Assembly (NCBI GenBank): GCA_017979445.1 | Contig: JADQWC010000178.1 | Coordinates: 1-64,000, forward strand | Reading direction: 5' to 3' | From: Akebia trifoliata | Taxonomy: Eukaryota; Streptophyta; Magnoliopsida; Ranunculales; Lardizabalaceae | Length of the DNA: 64,000 nt | Shown here: positions 11,592-24,119 of the stretch, one piece after another | Layout of the letters: each line of letters begins with the position of its first letter | How positions within the stretch are numbered: position 1 is the first letter of the stretch | Position numbers and translations under genes: made by a program | Notes under the pieces: model-generated | The model's input: only the letters and a program-made list of their open reading frames with translations | The model's database searches: none | Told to the model about the DNA's origin: nothing

Positions 11592-11599
11592 TATTTATA
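11592..11599 (-). promoter_or_regulatory. TATA box in LTR of element 1
   Basis: TATAAATA on the minus strand, at the same relative place as in the LTRs of elements 2 and 3. It would drive transcription leftwards. Confidence 0.6.
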
Positions 11600-11775
11600 G
11601 AGTTTTTGGAGAACTTTTGGGGATAAAGTGGTCCAACCCTAAAAATAATGAGAATGGACATAAGGTTTAGGTTATTTCTTTTTGGATTTTTTATTTGTAT
11701 GGGGGTAAAGATGACATTTGTGAAGAAACCCTAAAAGCATGCTTTGATCCTTGGTTTTTTGGTAAATAGAGGTGA

Positions 11776-12056
11776 GAGAACAAAAGTACTTTTGGGAGGA
11801 TGAATGGGGGAGTGACATGTGTAAAGGTGGAGTGGTAGGTAAAAAGTAGATCTTGGTTTATTTGTAAATAACTCATAAAGCAAGGGTGGAAGTGTAGTTT
11901 TGAAATGGACCAATGGGAAAACAAAAGCACATTTGGGAGGGTGAATAGGAGGATGACATGTGTAAAGGTGAAGTGGTAGGTGAAAAGTAGACTTTGGTTC
12001 ATTTGTAAATAACTCATAAAGCAAGGGTAGAAGTATATTTTGAAATGGACCAATGG
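11776..12056 (-). repeat. Two tandem 141-bp units inside the LTR of element 1
   Basis: Two imperfect copies (11776-11916 and 11917-12056) upstream of the TATA box in U3. A duplicated enhancer-like block is a common form of LTR variation; no function is shown. Confidence 0.75.
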
Positions 12057-12697
12057 GAGAACTCCATGTATGTACTTGAAGATTCCCACCTTTTGAGGGC
12101 ATAATGGGAAGTTTCTCACCTTTATGGATTATTACCAAAGACCAAACAACCTTTTTGATTTGACTAAACCTTTTGAGAAGGGCATTCTTGAGTTTACACA
12201 AAAAGGAAGTTGACCCTCCAATTAGGTGATGCATTGGGCATTGGGGGCTTATGAGGTATCAACATGTGTCATCTTATGAAGGGGTGAGAGAATGGACTTG
12301 GAGTGGGCTTGGTGTTGGGCTTGGATTTGGATTTTGTCTTGGGCTTAGGTTGGGCAAGAAAATAAATTTAGGTTATGGGCTTAGAATGGCATTGGGTTTT
12401 GGGCTTAGGTTGGGCTAGGTAATGAATTTGGGTAATTGGATTTAGGATATGGACTTGGATTAGGTTGGAGGAGGAAATGGACCTTAGTTATGGTATGGGT
12501 GATGGAGCGGTAAATGGAGAATGTTTATGGGTTAGGGACAAGGTTGAGCATGCAAACTATATGACATGATGCATGTATGCATGAAAATGATGCAAGATAG
12601 CAATGTGGGTCCGTCGAAAATCTTGAGTTCTAAATCGGAATCAATTCGATGAAATTTGGATATTCCTAACGGATTCGTGCAAATTAGGGTGTCTACA

Positions 12698-14446
12698 GCT
12701 GCCTAAGGCCTATAAACCCTCAATCCTCCAAAATCAATCTCTCACATTTCCCCCCTAACCTAAACTTGATCCCATATCATCAAAAATCTAAAACCAACCT
12801 AAACCCTTATAACCATTTTCAAGACAACTCTCAATCAATTCCTAAAATTTAAAACCATTCCATAACCCAAGCCCAATACACTAAAAAGCCCACAAACCCT
12901 TATCCATATACAATTCACATCCAACCTATAATCCTAACCCACAAACCACTACCCACATCAACCAATCACCATCTTGATAATCAAATATGACACATGTCAT
13001 CACCCCATCTCACCTCCCTCATCCAATTACCTACCCCTATTAAACCTCATCTACCCACACATCAACCCATCACCTTTTCTCTAAAAAATCACATCAACCC
13101 ACACCCTCCCCTAACCTATCCTAATTACTTCCAATAAACCTCCATTCTCTCAAATCAAACACATCAACCCACACCCTCCCCTAACCTACCCTCATAATTT
13201 CCTAACCCCTATTCTCTCAAATCAAACACATCAATCCACACCTCCCCCTAACCTATCATCACCATACCTCTCCCTAATCTACCATCATCATTTCCTATAA
13301 ATCCATCTCTACAACATAAAACTACACCCATCATCTCAAATCAAACACACATTCTCTCCCATCAATTAAATCTAAACCCTTAACCTCCACACATCTTGCC
13401 ACATGTCACCATCTCCCTCACCCTTTTACACCCTCCATTCTCTTAAACCAAATACCACTTAATCAATCAGCCACCCTCTTAAACACCCATCATCTCACCT
13501 CACCAAACATTCCACTCAAATGGTTTGGGTAAGATCCAAACCATTTGGATCAAAACACAACCCATTTACCTTTATTAAATAATTATCCCTCTCCCAACTC
13601 CTAATTTCATACCCCCCACCTTTAAAACATATGTCATTCTCTACTCTCTCCCACTTTACCCCATTATATCCCTAAAATAACCCTCAACATCTATAAATAC
13701 CCTCATCCTCTTCCCAAAAAAAAGTCCCCCCAACTCTCACTACTAACAACTATTACTAATTCTCACCAAGTCTACCAATCATCTCTTATTAACTCCACAC
13801 CAAGTCTCATTAAAAAAAATAAAATTCCTACTCTCTCTAATCACCTCTTCCCATTCTCATACTCTCATATTCTACTAAGGATTCAAGAAAACTAAAGGAA
13901 GAAGAAGGAAGAAAAGAAAAGAAAAAAAAAATTGAAGCATTAAGGTGGGTTCAAAGTACACGCCCCCTTTCTTCTTCTCTACCCTCTCCTCCTCCCTCTT
14001 CTATTATCCCCTCTCATCTTCATTTTATTTTAGATGGGCTTAGGATGAATGGCCCCCAAGGAAAATGTTTATAAGGATCATTTCCATCAATGGAATGATC
14101 CTATAATTGAGTCGAAAACAAATCCCTACTTAGGGAACAAATGCACGACACGTGGCATTTCATTGTTCATTTTTTTAAAATCAAAATGACTGAGTTTAGT
14201 TGAGGTTACCACTATTTAGTGGGGAGAAAATGGTGCCTAACACCTTCCATTTTCTCCAACCGAGTCGCTTACCCCGAATCTCAATGTTCGATTACTTCCT
14301 ATCCATCGTGAGTAATTAAATGCCAAAATGTCATTTTTTCGAAAAATGTACATTGGGTAACCATTCACACTCACTTACAATATGAATGGTGACGACTCCT
14401 AACCTTAGTAAATGTGGTCATTGTAATCGAAAATTACGTATCTATA
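12698..14446 (+). repeat. 5' LTR of element 2, first about 400 bp missing
   Basis: Aligns with 26890-28635 of the 3' LTR. It starts in GCCTAAGGCC and ends in TATCTATA, a decayed TGTCTACA. The missing front part should lie left of element 1, outside the window. The plus strand is strikingly poor in G between about 12720 and 13800. Confidence 0.88.
13692..13699 (+). promoter_or_regulatory. TATA box in 5' LTR of element 2
   Basis: TATAAATA, matching the LTR boxes at 27883, 30770 and 48090. Confidence 0.6.
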
Positions 14447-14449
14447 GCT

Positions 14450-14467
14450 TGGCGACTCCACTAGGGA
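14450..14467 (+). other. Primer-binding site of element 2
   Basis: TGGCGACTCCACTAGGGA, three bases after the LTR; one base differs from elements 1 and 3. Confidence 0.83.
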
Positions 14468-16915
14468 AAGAAGGCTCTACCATCGTGTCAACTCGGTCAT
14501 TTTGAAAAAAATACAAAATATTCATATTTGTAAGTTAACATTATTTGTTGTATTTGTTGTTTAGGTGGGTTTCTCTTTCTTTATTAACTCCCTTTAGTTA
14601 AAAAAAAATCAATTTTTTCTTTAGTTAGCCGATTATGTTTCTTTTAAGCATGTATATCATAAAAAAAAATTAAAAAAAAATGAAAAAAATGTTTCTTTTT
14701 TTGCTGAAGCCAAAAATCAGAGGCAATGTGCCTCAAAATGATTTTAAAAAAAATCAATTTTTTCTTTAGTTCTCTGAATATGTCTCTTTTAAGCATGTAT
14801 ATCATAAACAAAAAAAACAAAAAAAACAAAAAAAACAAAAAAAATGAAAATTTTTTTCTTTGGCCCAAGCCAAAAACTAGAGGCAATGTACCTCAAAATG
14901 AGTAAAAAAAAAAAGAAAAAAAAATCGTTTTTCTTTTTTTTGTCGAATGGACAGTCGAACTTAAACTGATTGTAACTTTCTCGTCCGATCTCTGATTAAC
15001 TAATAGTGCATATCGATTTGGGGTAGAACAAAATTTTCTTTTAAATGTGACAAAGTCAGCAAGATTTTAACAAGTCGGAATCGGTTTTTGAGTTCGTTTA
15101 CTATCGTTTACGCTAACATTTTTGTTTGACGTCTTGTAGGGATACAAAATGAGTTTAAAAAAAAACATAAGAATATTTTTGGCCCAAGCCAAAAACCAGA
15201 GGCAATGTGCCTCAAAATGAGCACACACAAAAAAAAATTTATTAAAAAAAGAAAAAAAATATTTTTTGCTCAGTTTGTTCCTTACGTCAGTCTTGACAAC
15301 TTTTTTCTTAGACTTTATTTTTTTTTGAGTTTTAAAACTTTAAAAGATCAAACAGATCACTTTTTGTTAAACTTAGGGCATATCGCTCGTCACCTTTTGA
15401 TTGATTAAAATGAAAATTCAAAGCGATTATCGGTTGGACCATAAAAAAATAAAAATAAAAAGATAAGTCCGTTTATAATTAGTTCATCCATAAAAAAAAT
15501 GATGAAAAAAATCGATTGGTTGATGCTTAACTATGAATGTGCTACCCTTGTGGACTAATTATCTAAAAAGTATTTGTCTCTATAGGTATATTTTAATGTG
15601 CTTACATGATTTTAATGTGCCTACATGATTTTAATGTGGAAGTAATGGATTTGGTAGTCTTTGAGCTATGTGGCATCCATGTAGGAATGGTTTGATCTGG
15701 CCAACGGGCCCATTCATCTGAAAAATGCCCCGGGTATACCCTATCCTATTTGCACACACCACTAGCACGTTTACTTTCCTGTATTGCACGCTTGCATGTC
15801 CCTAATAGCCAACGTGGCACTAGTGCCTGGCCCGGTCTCCTCGGAGATACGACGTCATTCATGAAAATCACAACTCCAATCACGTACCGTAAGGTATATT
15901 AAACTGGGGTATTAGTACCGTTTGATCAGGTGATTCTGAAAGGTATATTGATACACCCATATTGGAATGACCCGAGCTTTTGTCCTATTGTAAGCCGCAC
16001 GGTCACATGTCCCGATTGCCAATGTAGTACTAGTACTAGTACGTGGTCGGTCCCCTCGCAGGATGTAAAAATCATTTATGAAAGTTACAACCCTAGACTC
16101 GTACATATACGGTATATCAAAGTAATCTAATTGCACTTCTTAGTCAAAATCAGTGTCTAAACAAGATCCTGCCCGGCCGTACTACCGTATTAGGGGGATA
16201 GACGACGTATATTCTAGACGAGAGGTGACTTAAGAGTGCCCTTACTCAGCATCGTGCGCCACCTCTCAACTAGGGATTAAACTGGTTGTTTTTTACTTCA
16301 GAGATTTGAGTTGGAGACTTAGATTATCATCTATACGGTATATCAAACCAAGTCACCACGTACCGTCTGATTGAGTATGCTCAAGAGAATATAGGTGTAC
16401 TTAGGCAAGAGTGGCTAGATAAATTACATTGTACGTAGTAAACCTAGAGTCTAGAAACCTTCCCATAAGTCATTACTCGAACTTATAGCGGGTGTTCCCG
16501 AGTTGCTTTTCAGAAATGGACATTACAAATTGTTGAGATCAGGAAGTTACGGTTTTATCTTCAAGATAATCAAACCATTTGTTTAACCTGATTCAAAACT
16601 ATTATATCAATGGGTGTACCAACCCAATAAAGAATCCATTTTAAATTTGGTATTGATGCACAATGAATCAGTTCATCTCGATTTAACGATCACGATGGGC
16701 CGGACCATTTAAGTCAAAATGACGTTCAAGTTCTTTTTTCTCTAATTCGGGTCCCAACCCATTTCAAGAACAGAAAAATATTTTCCAAAAGAAAATAAAA
16801 GGAAAAAATGATTTGCAAAAGATTTATTGTTTGCACAAAGAAAAAATGACTTACAAAGATATGTTTTGCATGGACATTGGAAATGTATTGAAATATTCTT
16901 TTGTGTCAACTCAGG
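14468..16915 (+). other. Element 2 leader with repeated hairpins
   Basis: No gene seen. Three copies of a hairpin motif (GAGGCAATGTGCCTC at 14720-14734, a one-mismatch copy at 14880-14894, and 15199-15213) lie in larger repeated blocks with A-runs. Two imperfect copies of a 106-bp unit follow (15795-15900, 16006-16118), each with a short palindrome around ACTAGT. The leader ends in a pyrimidine-rich stretch and CAG immediately before the ORF1 ATG. Confidence 0.7.
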
Positions 16916-17982
16916 ATGCTAGCTGCAGGCAATAACCCAATCAACCAGTTGGTCAAAACAACCATCACAGGGATGCACATCGTAGAGAAATTCAACTTCC
17001 ACATTGGGCATATGCACTTGTGTCCTACTCATGAAGACTATTGTGGCATCATGGGGATATATACTTTAGGTCCTCTAGTTAGGCCTTTATTGAAGACAAG
17101 ATATTCTGGTTACCTCGCCACAGGCTTAAACATTTCAAAAGAAGAAGTCAAGGCCTTAGTCCATAACGATAGATTGGATTTAGTACCCTTATTGAGTCCA
17201 TACTACTCCCGCAGTCATCCCATCAATGTAAAATCAGAAGCTTGACAAGCCACTAGAGACTATCGATTATGTTTAGGGATCTTAACCCAATACATGCTAA
17301 CCTCCAAAAGTGAGGGTCAAACTGTTCCTGAGTCCTTCATAGACATAGCTTCTCAACTCTCTAGAAAAGCCAACCCTGTACCTCTCATTCTAGCTGAAAC
17401 CTTCTCAGGTTTGGATGCCATAAAAATGGTGAGGGAAGGGATTTCAAAGGAAACCCTCACCTACTTTATATGTGGCTCTACGACTATCTTAAAATTGTGG
17501 ACATTCCTTCAACCCTCGAGTATAGGCTAAAGTACTTTTCCAAGAGAAACATGTTAGTGCGTCACAACTCAATCAAGGCTTGGAGCAAATGGTTGGATTC
17601 TCGTCTTACCCGTCATATTGGTTTGAGATGCCTTTGGTGGATGGCTGACTACCCTGTTTTAGGTACTAAAGGATCCTATTATGTCCGTTTGATTGGACTA
17701 GAGGAGATATCTTTTTACCAACCTGCCTTGATCCTAGAACAGTACATAGTACCTATAGAATTTTCGCTACCTCAACACAAAGAATTCTTTCCTCCCGAAC
17801 CATTGACTGAAAAGTTAGTGCATCTCATTGAGAAGGCTTGGAACAAGTGCATATTAGGATATCCAGATGGACTAGCAAAGTTCAAAGAGCTAGTTGTTAG
17901 AACCAAGAGAAGCAAGCCTAATTGTCCTAGCAATCCTGATGACGATCAAAACAAATCCAAGCGTCCATGTAAAAAAATCTAA
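16916..17982 (+). pseudogene. Element 2 ORF1 remnant
   Basis: Homologous to ORF1 of element 3 (33727-34899). It begins MLAAGNNPINQLVKT, has an in-frame loss of 105 bp (35 residues, between FNF and HIGHMHLCP), a nonsense change TGG to TGA near 17245, and a frameshift near 17425. The C-terminal part (17470-17982) is open and ends in the same basic tail (KSKRPCKKI). Not functional as read. Confidence 0.85.
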
Positions 17983-18175
17983 GTCAGAGTTATTGAAAGG
18001 TGTTATTCAATGAAAATCTTATCTATCAAACAATTTTCAATAGTTCAATAAAATTTCCTTTAGTTTCTTTGTGAATAAGCATGGCATAAATGAATTATTT
18101 AATGGGTTGGTGTACAAAATTCAATCTCAGGATTCACCAAAATGTTATCAAAGGGGTAGCACAACAATTGATAAT

Positions 18176-18262
18176 CCACATCCAATGGGTCCACGATCCA
18201 CATCCATCTTAGATTGGGTCCACGACCCATATCCGATTTCGAATCAAGCCCATGACCCATCA
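18176..18262 (+). repeat. Array B remnant in element 2
   Basis: Three units of the GGGTCCACGACCC type, the sense-strand version of the array at 9117-9562. It precedes array A, the same order as in element 1. Confidence 0.75.
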
Positions 18263-18324
18263 GTAATCTAACAAGGATGACAACCAATCAAACAACTCAA
18301 CTTGTTTCAGTTAATCTACTTTTA

Positions 18325-18660
18325 CAAAAGGTCATACCGACTCCGTGTCGATGCCAGCTCCATGCTGATGGAATCCATTTTTCAAAAAGTTTTACTGACT
18401 TCGTGTCGATGCCAGCTCCGTGCTGATGAAATCGTTCATAAATTTTACCGACTCCATGTCGATGCCAGCTTCGTGCTGATGAAATCTTTTTTATCGGCTC
18501 TGTGTTGATGCCAGCTTTGTGCTGATGAAATCTTTTTAATTTTACCGGCTCCATGTCGATGCTAGCTCTGACTGACGTAATTCTTTTTCAAAATATTTTG
18601 CCAGTCCCGTGTTGATGCCAACTTCGCGTTAATGTCGGCTCTGTGCTGAAGAACTCTTTT
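18325..18660 (+). repeat. Array A in element 2
   Basis: Six or seven imperfect units of about 45-60 bases with cores CCGACTCCGTGTCGATGCC and CAGCTCCGTGCTGATG, degenerating toward the gag start. Homologous to 35055-35790 in element 3. Confidence 0.85.
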
Positions 18661-18716
18661 AAAAAAAAACTCGTTTACTTTAAAATAAATAACTTTACCC
18701 GACCTAATAAAACGTC

Positions 18717-20560
18717 ATGCATTTTTCTTTTTGTAAACAAGATAGTAATGCTTGGTCTTCTGTACCCAAAGGTGGCCAAACTAAAGAAATATAAGCAACT
18801 AGAGGATCCTCCGTATTTTCTCAGATCTTCCACCGTCACCATGAGTTCTTCCGAACCGACACAACCTACAGTAGCTGAAACGTCAGGTATCGATCCAGAA
18901 ATAGCAGCACTACTAAAAATAATTGAGAGGCAAGAAAAGATGGTAAGTACCGTGTTAGCCAATGCCAGCACCATACAAGCCCAAACAATGCAGCACCATA
19001 CGTCCGGATCAAATCAGGATCTACCCAAGCAGCCTTCGCAGAGACCACAGACCACCGTGCCTCCCGCAGTGCCGGAATACCAAGGGCCCCCACTTTATAT
19101 TCCATAGAATCGACCACCCCCTGTGGTCATTCCTGATGACGAATGCGAGTACAGGGCTACAGAGGCCAAAAGTGCAACAGATGAAAAATTGGCTCAGCAA
19201 ATCGAATTTTTGCAAAAAGAAATGAAGAAGATGAAAGGTCTCAACACTATAAGCAGGACACGGTTTAAGGACCTCTGCTTTTACCCAAATGCACAGTTGC
19301 CGGCCAAGTTCAAATGTCCAGAGTTTGAGAAGTACAATAGGGTGGGGTGTCCTCTATCACATCTAAAACTATACTATGGATCCATGTACCAATACGGCGA
19401 AGATGACAGGCTACTGGTGCAGTTGTTTCAAAAAAGCTTGACAGGGCCAGCACTCAAATGGTTCTCCGAATTGGACCATACACTTATCAAAAACTGGCAA
19501 GACCTGGCTGAATTGTTCTGACACAATTACCGATTCAACACAGATGTAGGTCTAGACCGGAATGATATGGCTAGAATGACGAGGAAGCAGAGGGAAACAG
19601 TGAAGGAATGCGCCCAAAGGTGGTGAGAGTCAGCTTTTCAGGTACGACCCGTTATGACCGAACAAGAGATGAATACCACGTTTATCTCTACATTAGGACA
19701 TTCATTCTACACTATTCTAGTAGGGCATACCACAGGCACTTTCTCCAATCTTGTTCAAGTGGTAGACCGGGTCGAGGACGGGATCTGAACTGGTTTAATA
19801 TTTGACTTCACAGCCCTAAGTACAGCAGTAGGGACATCGGCACAGAAGAAGTTAGCGTTTTTTGTCAAAAAGAAAGAGGAAACTCAAGTTAACAATGTAC
19901 AACCCAGCCAACCTCTTTTCATTCAGGCACCAGTTCAGAGGCCGCATGCACTACAAGTCCTTTGGGCACCAACCTCGAGCTGCTTGGGCTCCAGTACCGT
20001 AGAATCCCTTTTAGACAATTCCTCTGCAAGCACAACCAGCACCACAATATGGGCAAAATCAACAAGCCTGACCCTACAGGATAAACAGGATATTCACCAG
20101 ATTGCCTATGATGCTGACAGAATCACTTCCGATCTTGCTTAAGGGAGAGTACCTCACAAAACGACCACCAAATCCAGAGGCTTCGAAAGGACTAGGGTAT
20201 AACCCCAGCTTATTTTATGAATTTCATATGGGTGCACCGGGACACTCTACTGATCAGTGCTAGCAACTCAAGCACTAGGTGCAAAATTTGATAGATAAAA
20301 AAACACTCATACTGGATGGACCAGCGAATCCCACTCAGCAGTAGAACATCAACCAAAACCCCCTACCTACCCATAAAGGAGGGGGAAGTGGGCACAGAGT
20401 AAATGTCATTCTTGGGGAACCCGATTTTAACCCATCAGCTTTGATAGCTCCCATCGGATCGAAATCAGGATCCATCTAGCAGAAAAAATAGAAACACCAA
20501 CAGTTCACACCATCGACTAGTACACAACAAACCCACCTCGAAACTTGCAACTGCCCCTCA
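18717..20560 (+). pseudogene. Element 2 gag
   Basis: Opens MLGLLYPKVAKLKKYK from the ATG at 18748 (an upstream in-frame ATG lies at 18717). It continues through LPAKFKCPEFEKYNRVGCP and LKLYYGSMYQYGEDD, with stops near 19107, 19519 and 19624. The zinc knuckle region (20215-20275) has its Trp codon changed to TAG. Around 19540 the sequence reads AACACAGATGTAGG in an open frame, which shows that the break at the same point in element 3 is a one-base loss. Confidence 0.82.
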
Positions 20561-22618
20561 GAATGACTGACCTCACCATCCATCCCACTCATCAAACTCC
20601 CAATACTACTACTCGATCACCTCTCATTATACCATATTCATCGCAAGGTTCTCAATATATGACTCGACCACCCCTTCATATACCTTACACTCCACGACTA
20701 CTACTAGCTATTCCTTATACTTCACCAGTCCCTCAAATAGCTCCTCCCATCACCATAACAGTAAAAATACAATCACCACCCTTCATCCTCAATGTAAAAC
20801 CTGATCCATCCTCAATAACCATACGCTCACCAAAACCCTTTCCATGTAACTCTAACCAAGCAGTCCCCTGGAGCTACGAAACTACTATCACCACATCAGC
20901 AGGGGTCGAGACGATGAAAAAGGCATTGGTAGCTGACATTGGCCACATGACCAAAACAGGAAGGTTCCAAAGAGTGCTAGAAAAAGGGATAAGCATCAGG
21001 GAAGAAACAAAAGAAACTTTGGATGAGAAAAAAAGAAAGGAAAAGGGCAAGGGCAAGATAAGCGAAGAAGGCAAAGAAGAGAAAACAGGGAATACGACAG
21101 ACAAGGAAGCAACAGACTTCATTAAGCTCATTCGCAAGAGTGAGCACAATGTTTTGGATCAACTGAACAAACAGCCGGCTCAGATTAGCATCCTGGGTCT
21201 GCTACAAAAGTTAGAAGAACATCAAGAAGCACTATTGAGAATTCTGGGAAAATCGCATGTACCTACAACTACTTCTCCAGCACAGTTAGAACAAACAGTG
21301 GGTCAAATCATGGCTTCCAATCCCATCGTTTTCACAGAAAGTGAGTTCGTGCCAGAGGGACGGGGGCACATCGAGCCACTAAATATCATGGTCATGTGCA
21401 AAGGCATGATGGTTGCTAGGGTGTCAATCGATAATGGTTCAGCCCTCAATGTCTGTCCTCTCGAAACCTTTCGAAAACTTAATGCGGACTGGTCGCGTGT
21501 TAAACCCAACAATAAGGTTGTCCGAGATTTCGACAGCTCGAGAAGAGACTCTCTGGGAGAGATAGATTTATCAATCACTATAAGACCCTGCACCTTCGAG
21601 GTAACATTCGAGGTCATAGAGATACCTACAACTTTCAACTTGCTGCTGGACAGGCCATGGATCCATATTGCTGGGGCAGTGCCTTCCTCTTTGCATCAAA
21701 GAGTCAAATTTTTTATGGGACAGAAGATGATATCTGTACTAGCAGAAAACTTGATTCTAGCTGGGAGAGCTCCGGACGTCCCCTTTATTGACATAGAGAT
21801 GACAAAAGACAAGGCGTTATATCATTCCTATCAGTTTGCGGCTATTAATCACGTCGAAAAAGGAAAAGAGAAGGTACAAGTAGAACTATCAAAGGCTAAT
21901 TTGATGATTGGTCGGGTCTTGAAGAGTGCTGGTTACAAACCCAAACAAGGGTTGGGACCGAGAAGAAAAGGGAAAACCACGTCAGTTGAAGCGAAAAACA
22001 CATTCCTTATTTTGGTCTAGGGTTTAGGCCCAAAAAAAAGGATATTGCATAAATGAATAACAAGAAAAAGGAGCTCCGACTAGCGAGAAGGCAAAATCGT
22101 GAACCGAATGTCTGGAATCTAGACAGAGTTACGCATATCAATGTTAACTTTCCAAAATCACATACTAGACCTGACAACTTATCGAAACCACTGCCAACGA
22201 AATCAGTAAGAAAATCGAGAACGGTAAGCTTCAAACCTCTGCACATTCAAGAAGACTCAATTGTTGAGTCTCAATCATCCTTCGTAGAAGGCATTGATGT
22301 CTTATTCAATGGGGATTCCAACGAGAGTCTATCAAAGATTACCCAAGAACCTATGAGCAAGGAAACTACCGAAAGCAAGGCAAAATAATCACCTTTCCTT
22401 ACTGGTATCGAATGGGCATCAGTCGTCATCCCACCAAGCTTGGGAGGGACTATGCCCCAACCTGACAACAACAATCAATCGGAGATCATGGTCATCTCCG
22501 AACCACCGACCAAATCACCCAATAAATTACTTTCACATCTCAATCGTCCCCTCAGAGAAGGGGAAGTTCTGAACAACTGGGAAGAATTCCCATTAACTCT
22601 CGAGGTTGTTGAGGCCTA
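20545..22618 (+). pseudogene. Element 2 protease with G-patch
   Basis: The piece 20545-22020 is open for 491 residues: Pro-rich gag tail, K/E-rich spacer, protease (VSIDNGSALNVCPL), FNLLLDRPWIHIAGAVPSSL, and a G-patch (LKSAGYKPKQGLGPRRKGK). It ends by frameshift; the rest continues in 22053-22388 and 22389-22618. The A-run at the pol junction has become AAAAAAAAAT with a preceding stop. Confidence 0.82.
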
Positions 22619-24119
22619 AAAAAAAATCGTTAAATGAATCTAGTTTGCCCGAGGATCATAACGAGCCCTTGTCCTCGGGTAAAGACTGTTTTGAGGGCTC
22701 CTTATCTTTATTAACGAATTTGCATAATTGTTCTTCCTATTTCAGGTATCCAGAAAATCACAAAAAAACAAATATTCCTCAAATATCAAAAAAATCAAAA
22801 ATTTCTCAAAAGACAAAAAATTTAAAAATCTTTCAAAATTATAAAAAAATAGATATTTTTCAAAAATCAAAAAAAGAGTTTTCAAAGGATCTGTCTCAAT
22901 TAAATGAGTATCCAGATAAAACAGAATTTGAAAGGGACAAGTATGATTTCAATTTTGAACTCGACTTCGACGTCATGGGGATCGAAGAAGAGTCTGAGGA
23001 CAAAATGGAGTACCTGCCTAAAGAAATCAAAGACTTGGTAGAACGTCACGAGAAAGGTGTTCAGCCAAACATTGAAGATACAAATTCAATCAATCTTGGT
23101 ACCGAAGATGACCTACAAGTTGTCAAAATCAAAATCTTATTAACGTCGCAACAAAAGGAAGAAATGATCAAACTCTTACAAGATTATCAAGATGTCTTCA
23201 CATGATCATACAGGGATATGCCTGGGTTGGACACAAATCTTATTATACACAAGCTACCAATTACCTCGGAAAGCAAGCCGATCAAGCAGAAACTGAGAAG
23301 GCTAAAACTAGAATGGACCCTCAAGGTCAAAGATGAGGTCATGAAACAGTTCGAAGCAAGATTCCTCGCAGTTTCTACATACCCTGAGTGGTTGGCTAAT
23401 GTTATCCTAGTACTTAAGAAAGAGAAAAGGTACGTATGTGTGTTGACTATCGAGACTTGAATAAGGCCAATCCTAATGATGATTTTCCACTATCACACAT
23501 CAACACTCTAGTCGACAGTATAGCAGGACACGGCATGTTCTCGTTCATTTACGGTTTCTCAGGCTATGATCAGATAAAAATGACAGAAGAAGATCAAGAA
23601 AAGATTGCATTTATCACACCATGGGGTACTTTCCACTACAAAGTTATGCCATTCGGACTGAAGAACGCAGAAGCGACTTATCAACGAACAATGACCACAT
23701 TATTCCACGATATGATCAATAAGGAAATAAAGGTCTATGTAGACGACATGATTACTAAATCCGGTATTGAAGAAGACTATCTGGTGAATCTAAAAAAGTT
23801 GTTTGACAGGCTGAGGAAGTACAATTTAATGCTAAATCCTGCAAAATGTGTATTCGGGGCAACATCGGGCAAACTACTGGGGTTCATTGTCAACAGAAGA
23901 GGCATCGAGATAGATCCGACAAAAATCAAGAATATCCTCGAGATGAAAGCACCCATTTCAGAGAGAGATAATCGGGCATTCTTGGGGAGAATACAGTATA
24001 TTAGCCGTTTCATTGCTCAACTCACGCCTATCTGTGAGCCAGTCTTCAAGTTACTCAGGAAGGACACACCAAAAAAGTGGAACCAAGACTGTCAGGAAGC
24101 ATTCGATAAGATCAAGTAA
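22606..24119 (+). pseudogene. Element 2 pol, truncated after RNase H 1 start
   Basis: Linker with K-rich repeats, then RT (AVSTYPEWLAN, CVDYRDLN, FSGYDQIKM, VYVDDMITKS) with one stop at 23203 and a frameshift near 23430. It stops in QEAFDKIK at 24119, where element 3 continues into RNase H 1. The following bases match element 3 from 43848, so about 2.5 kb holding the rest of RNase H 1, the second RNase H and integrase are deleted. This copy cannot integrate by its own enzymes. Confidence 0.87.

Larger units (their letters stand above)
1..12697 (-). mobile_element. Element 1: Tat/Ogre-type Ty3/Gypsy LTR retrotransposon, 3' end beyond window
   Basis: A minus-strand retroelement read right to left: LTR (12697-10595), primer-binding site, leader, two tandem-repeat arrays, gag, protease with G-patch, RT, RNase H, second RNase H, integrase, then non-coding sequence running off the left edge. 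By comparison with element 3, where 3.2 kb separate integrase and 3' LTR, its 3' LTR should lie about 2.5 kb left of base 1. The order RT - RNase H - extra RNase H - integrase without chromodomain is the established signature of the Tat lineage. The right end abuts a truncated LTR of element 2, so element 1 inserted into element 2. Reading frames carry several single-base breaks, so this copy looks non-coding today. Confidence 0.93.
10595..12697 (-). repeat. 5' LTR of element 1
   Basis: 2103 bp with ends TGTAGACA/TGTCTACA, flanked inside by the primer site (10574-10591). The TATA box is at 11592-11599. The sense strand is poor in G, like the LTRs of the other elements, and the U3 holds a 141-bp tandem duplication. 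The outer end (12697) meets the truncated LTR of element 2; the 5 bases that follow (GCTGC) would be the target duplication, whose mate is outside the window. Confidence 0.9.
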
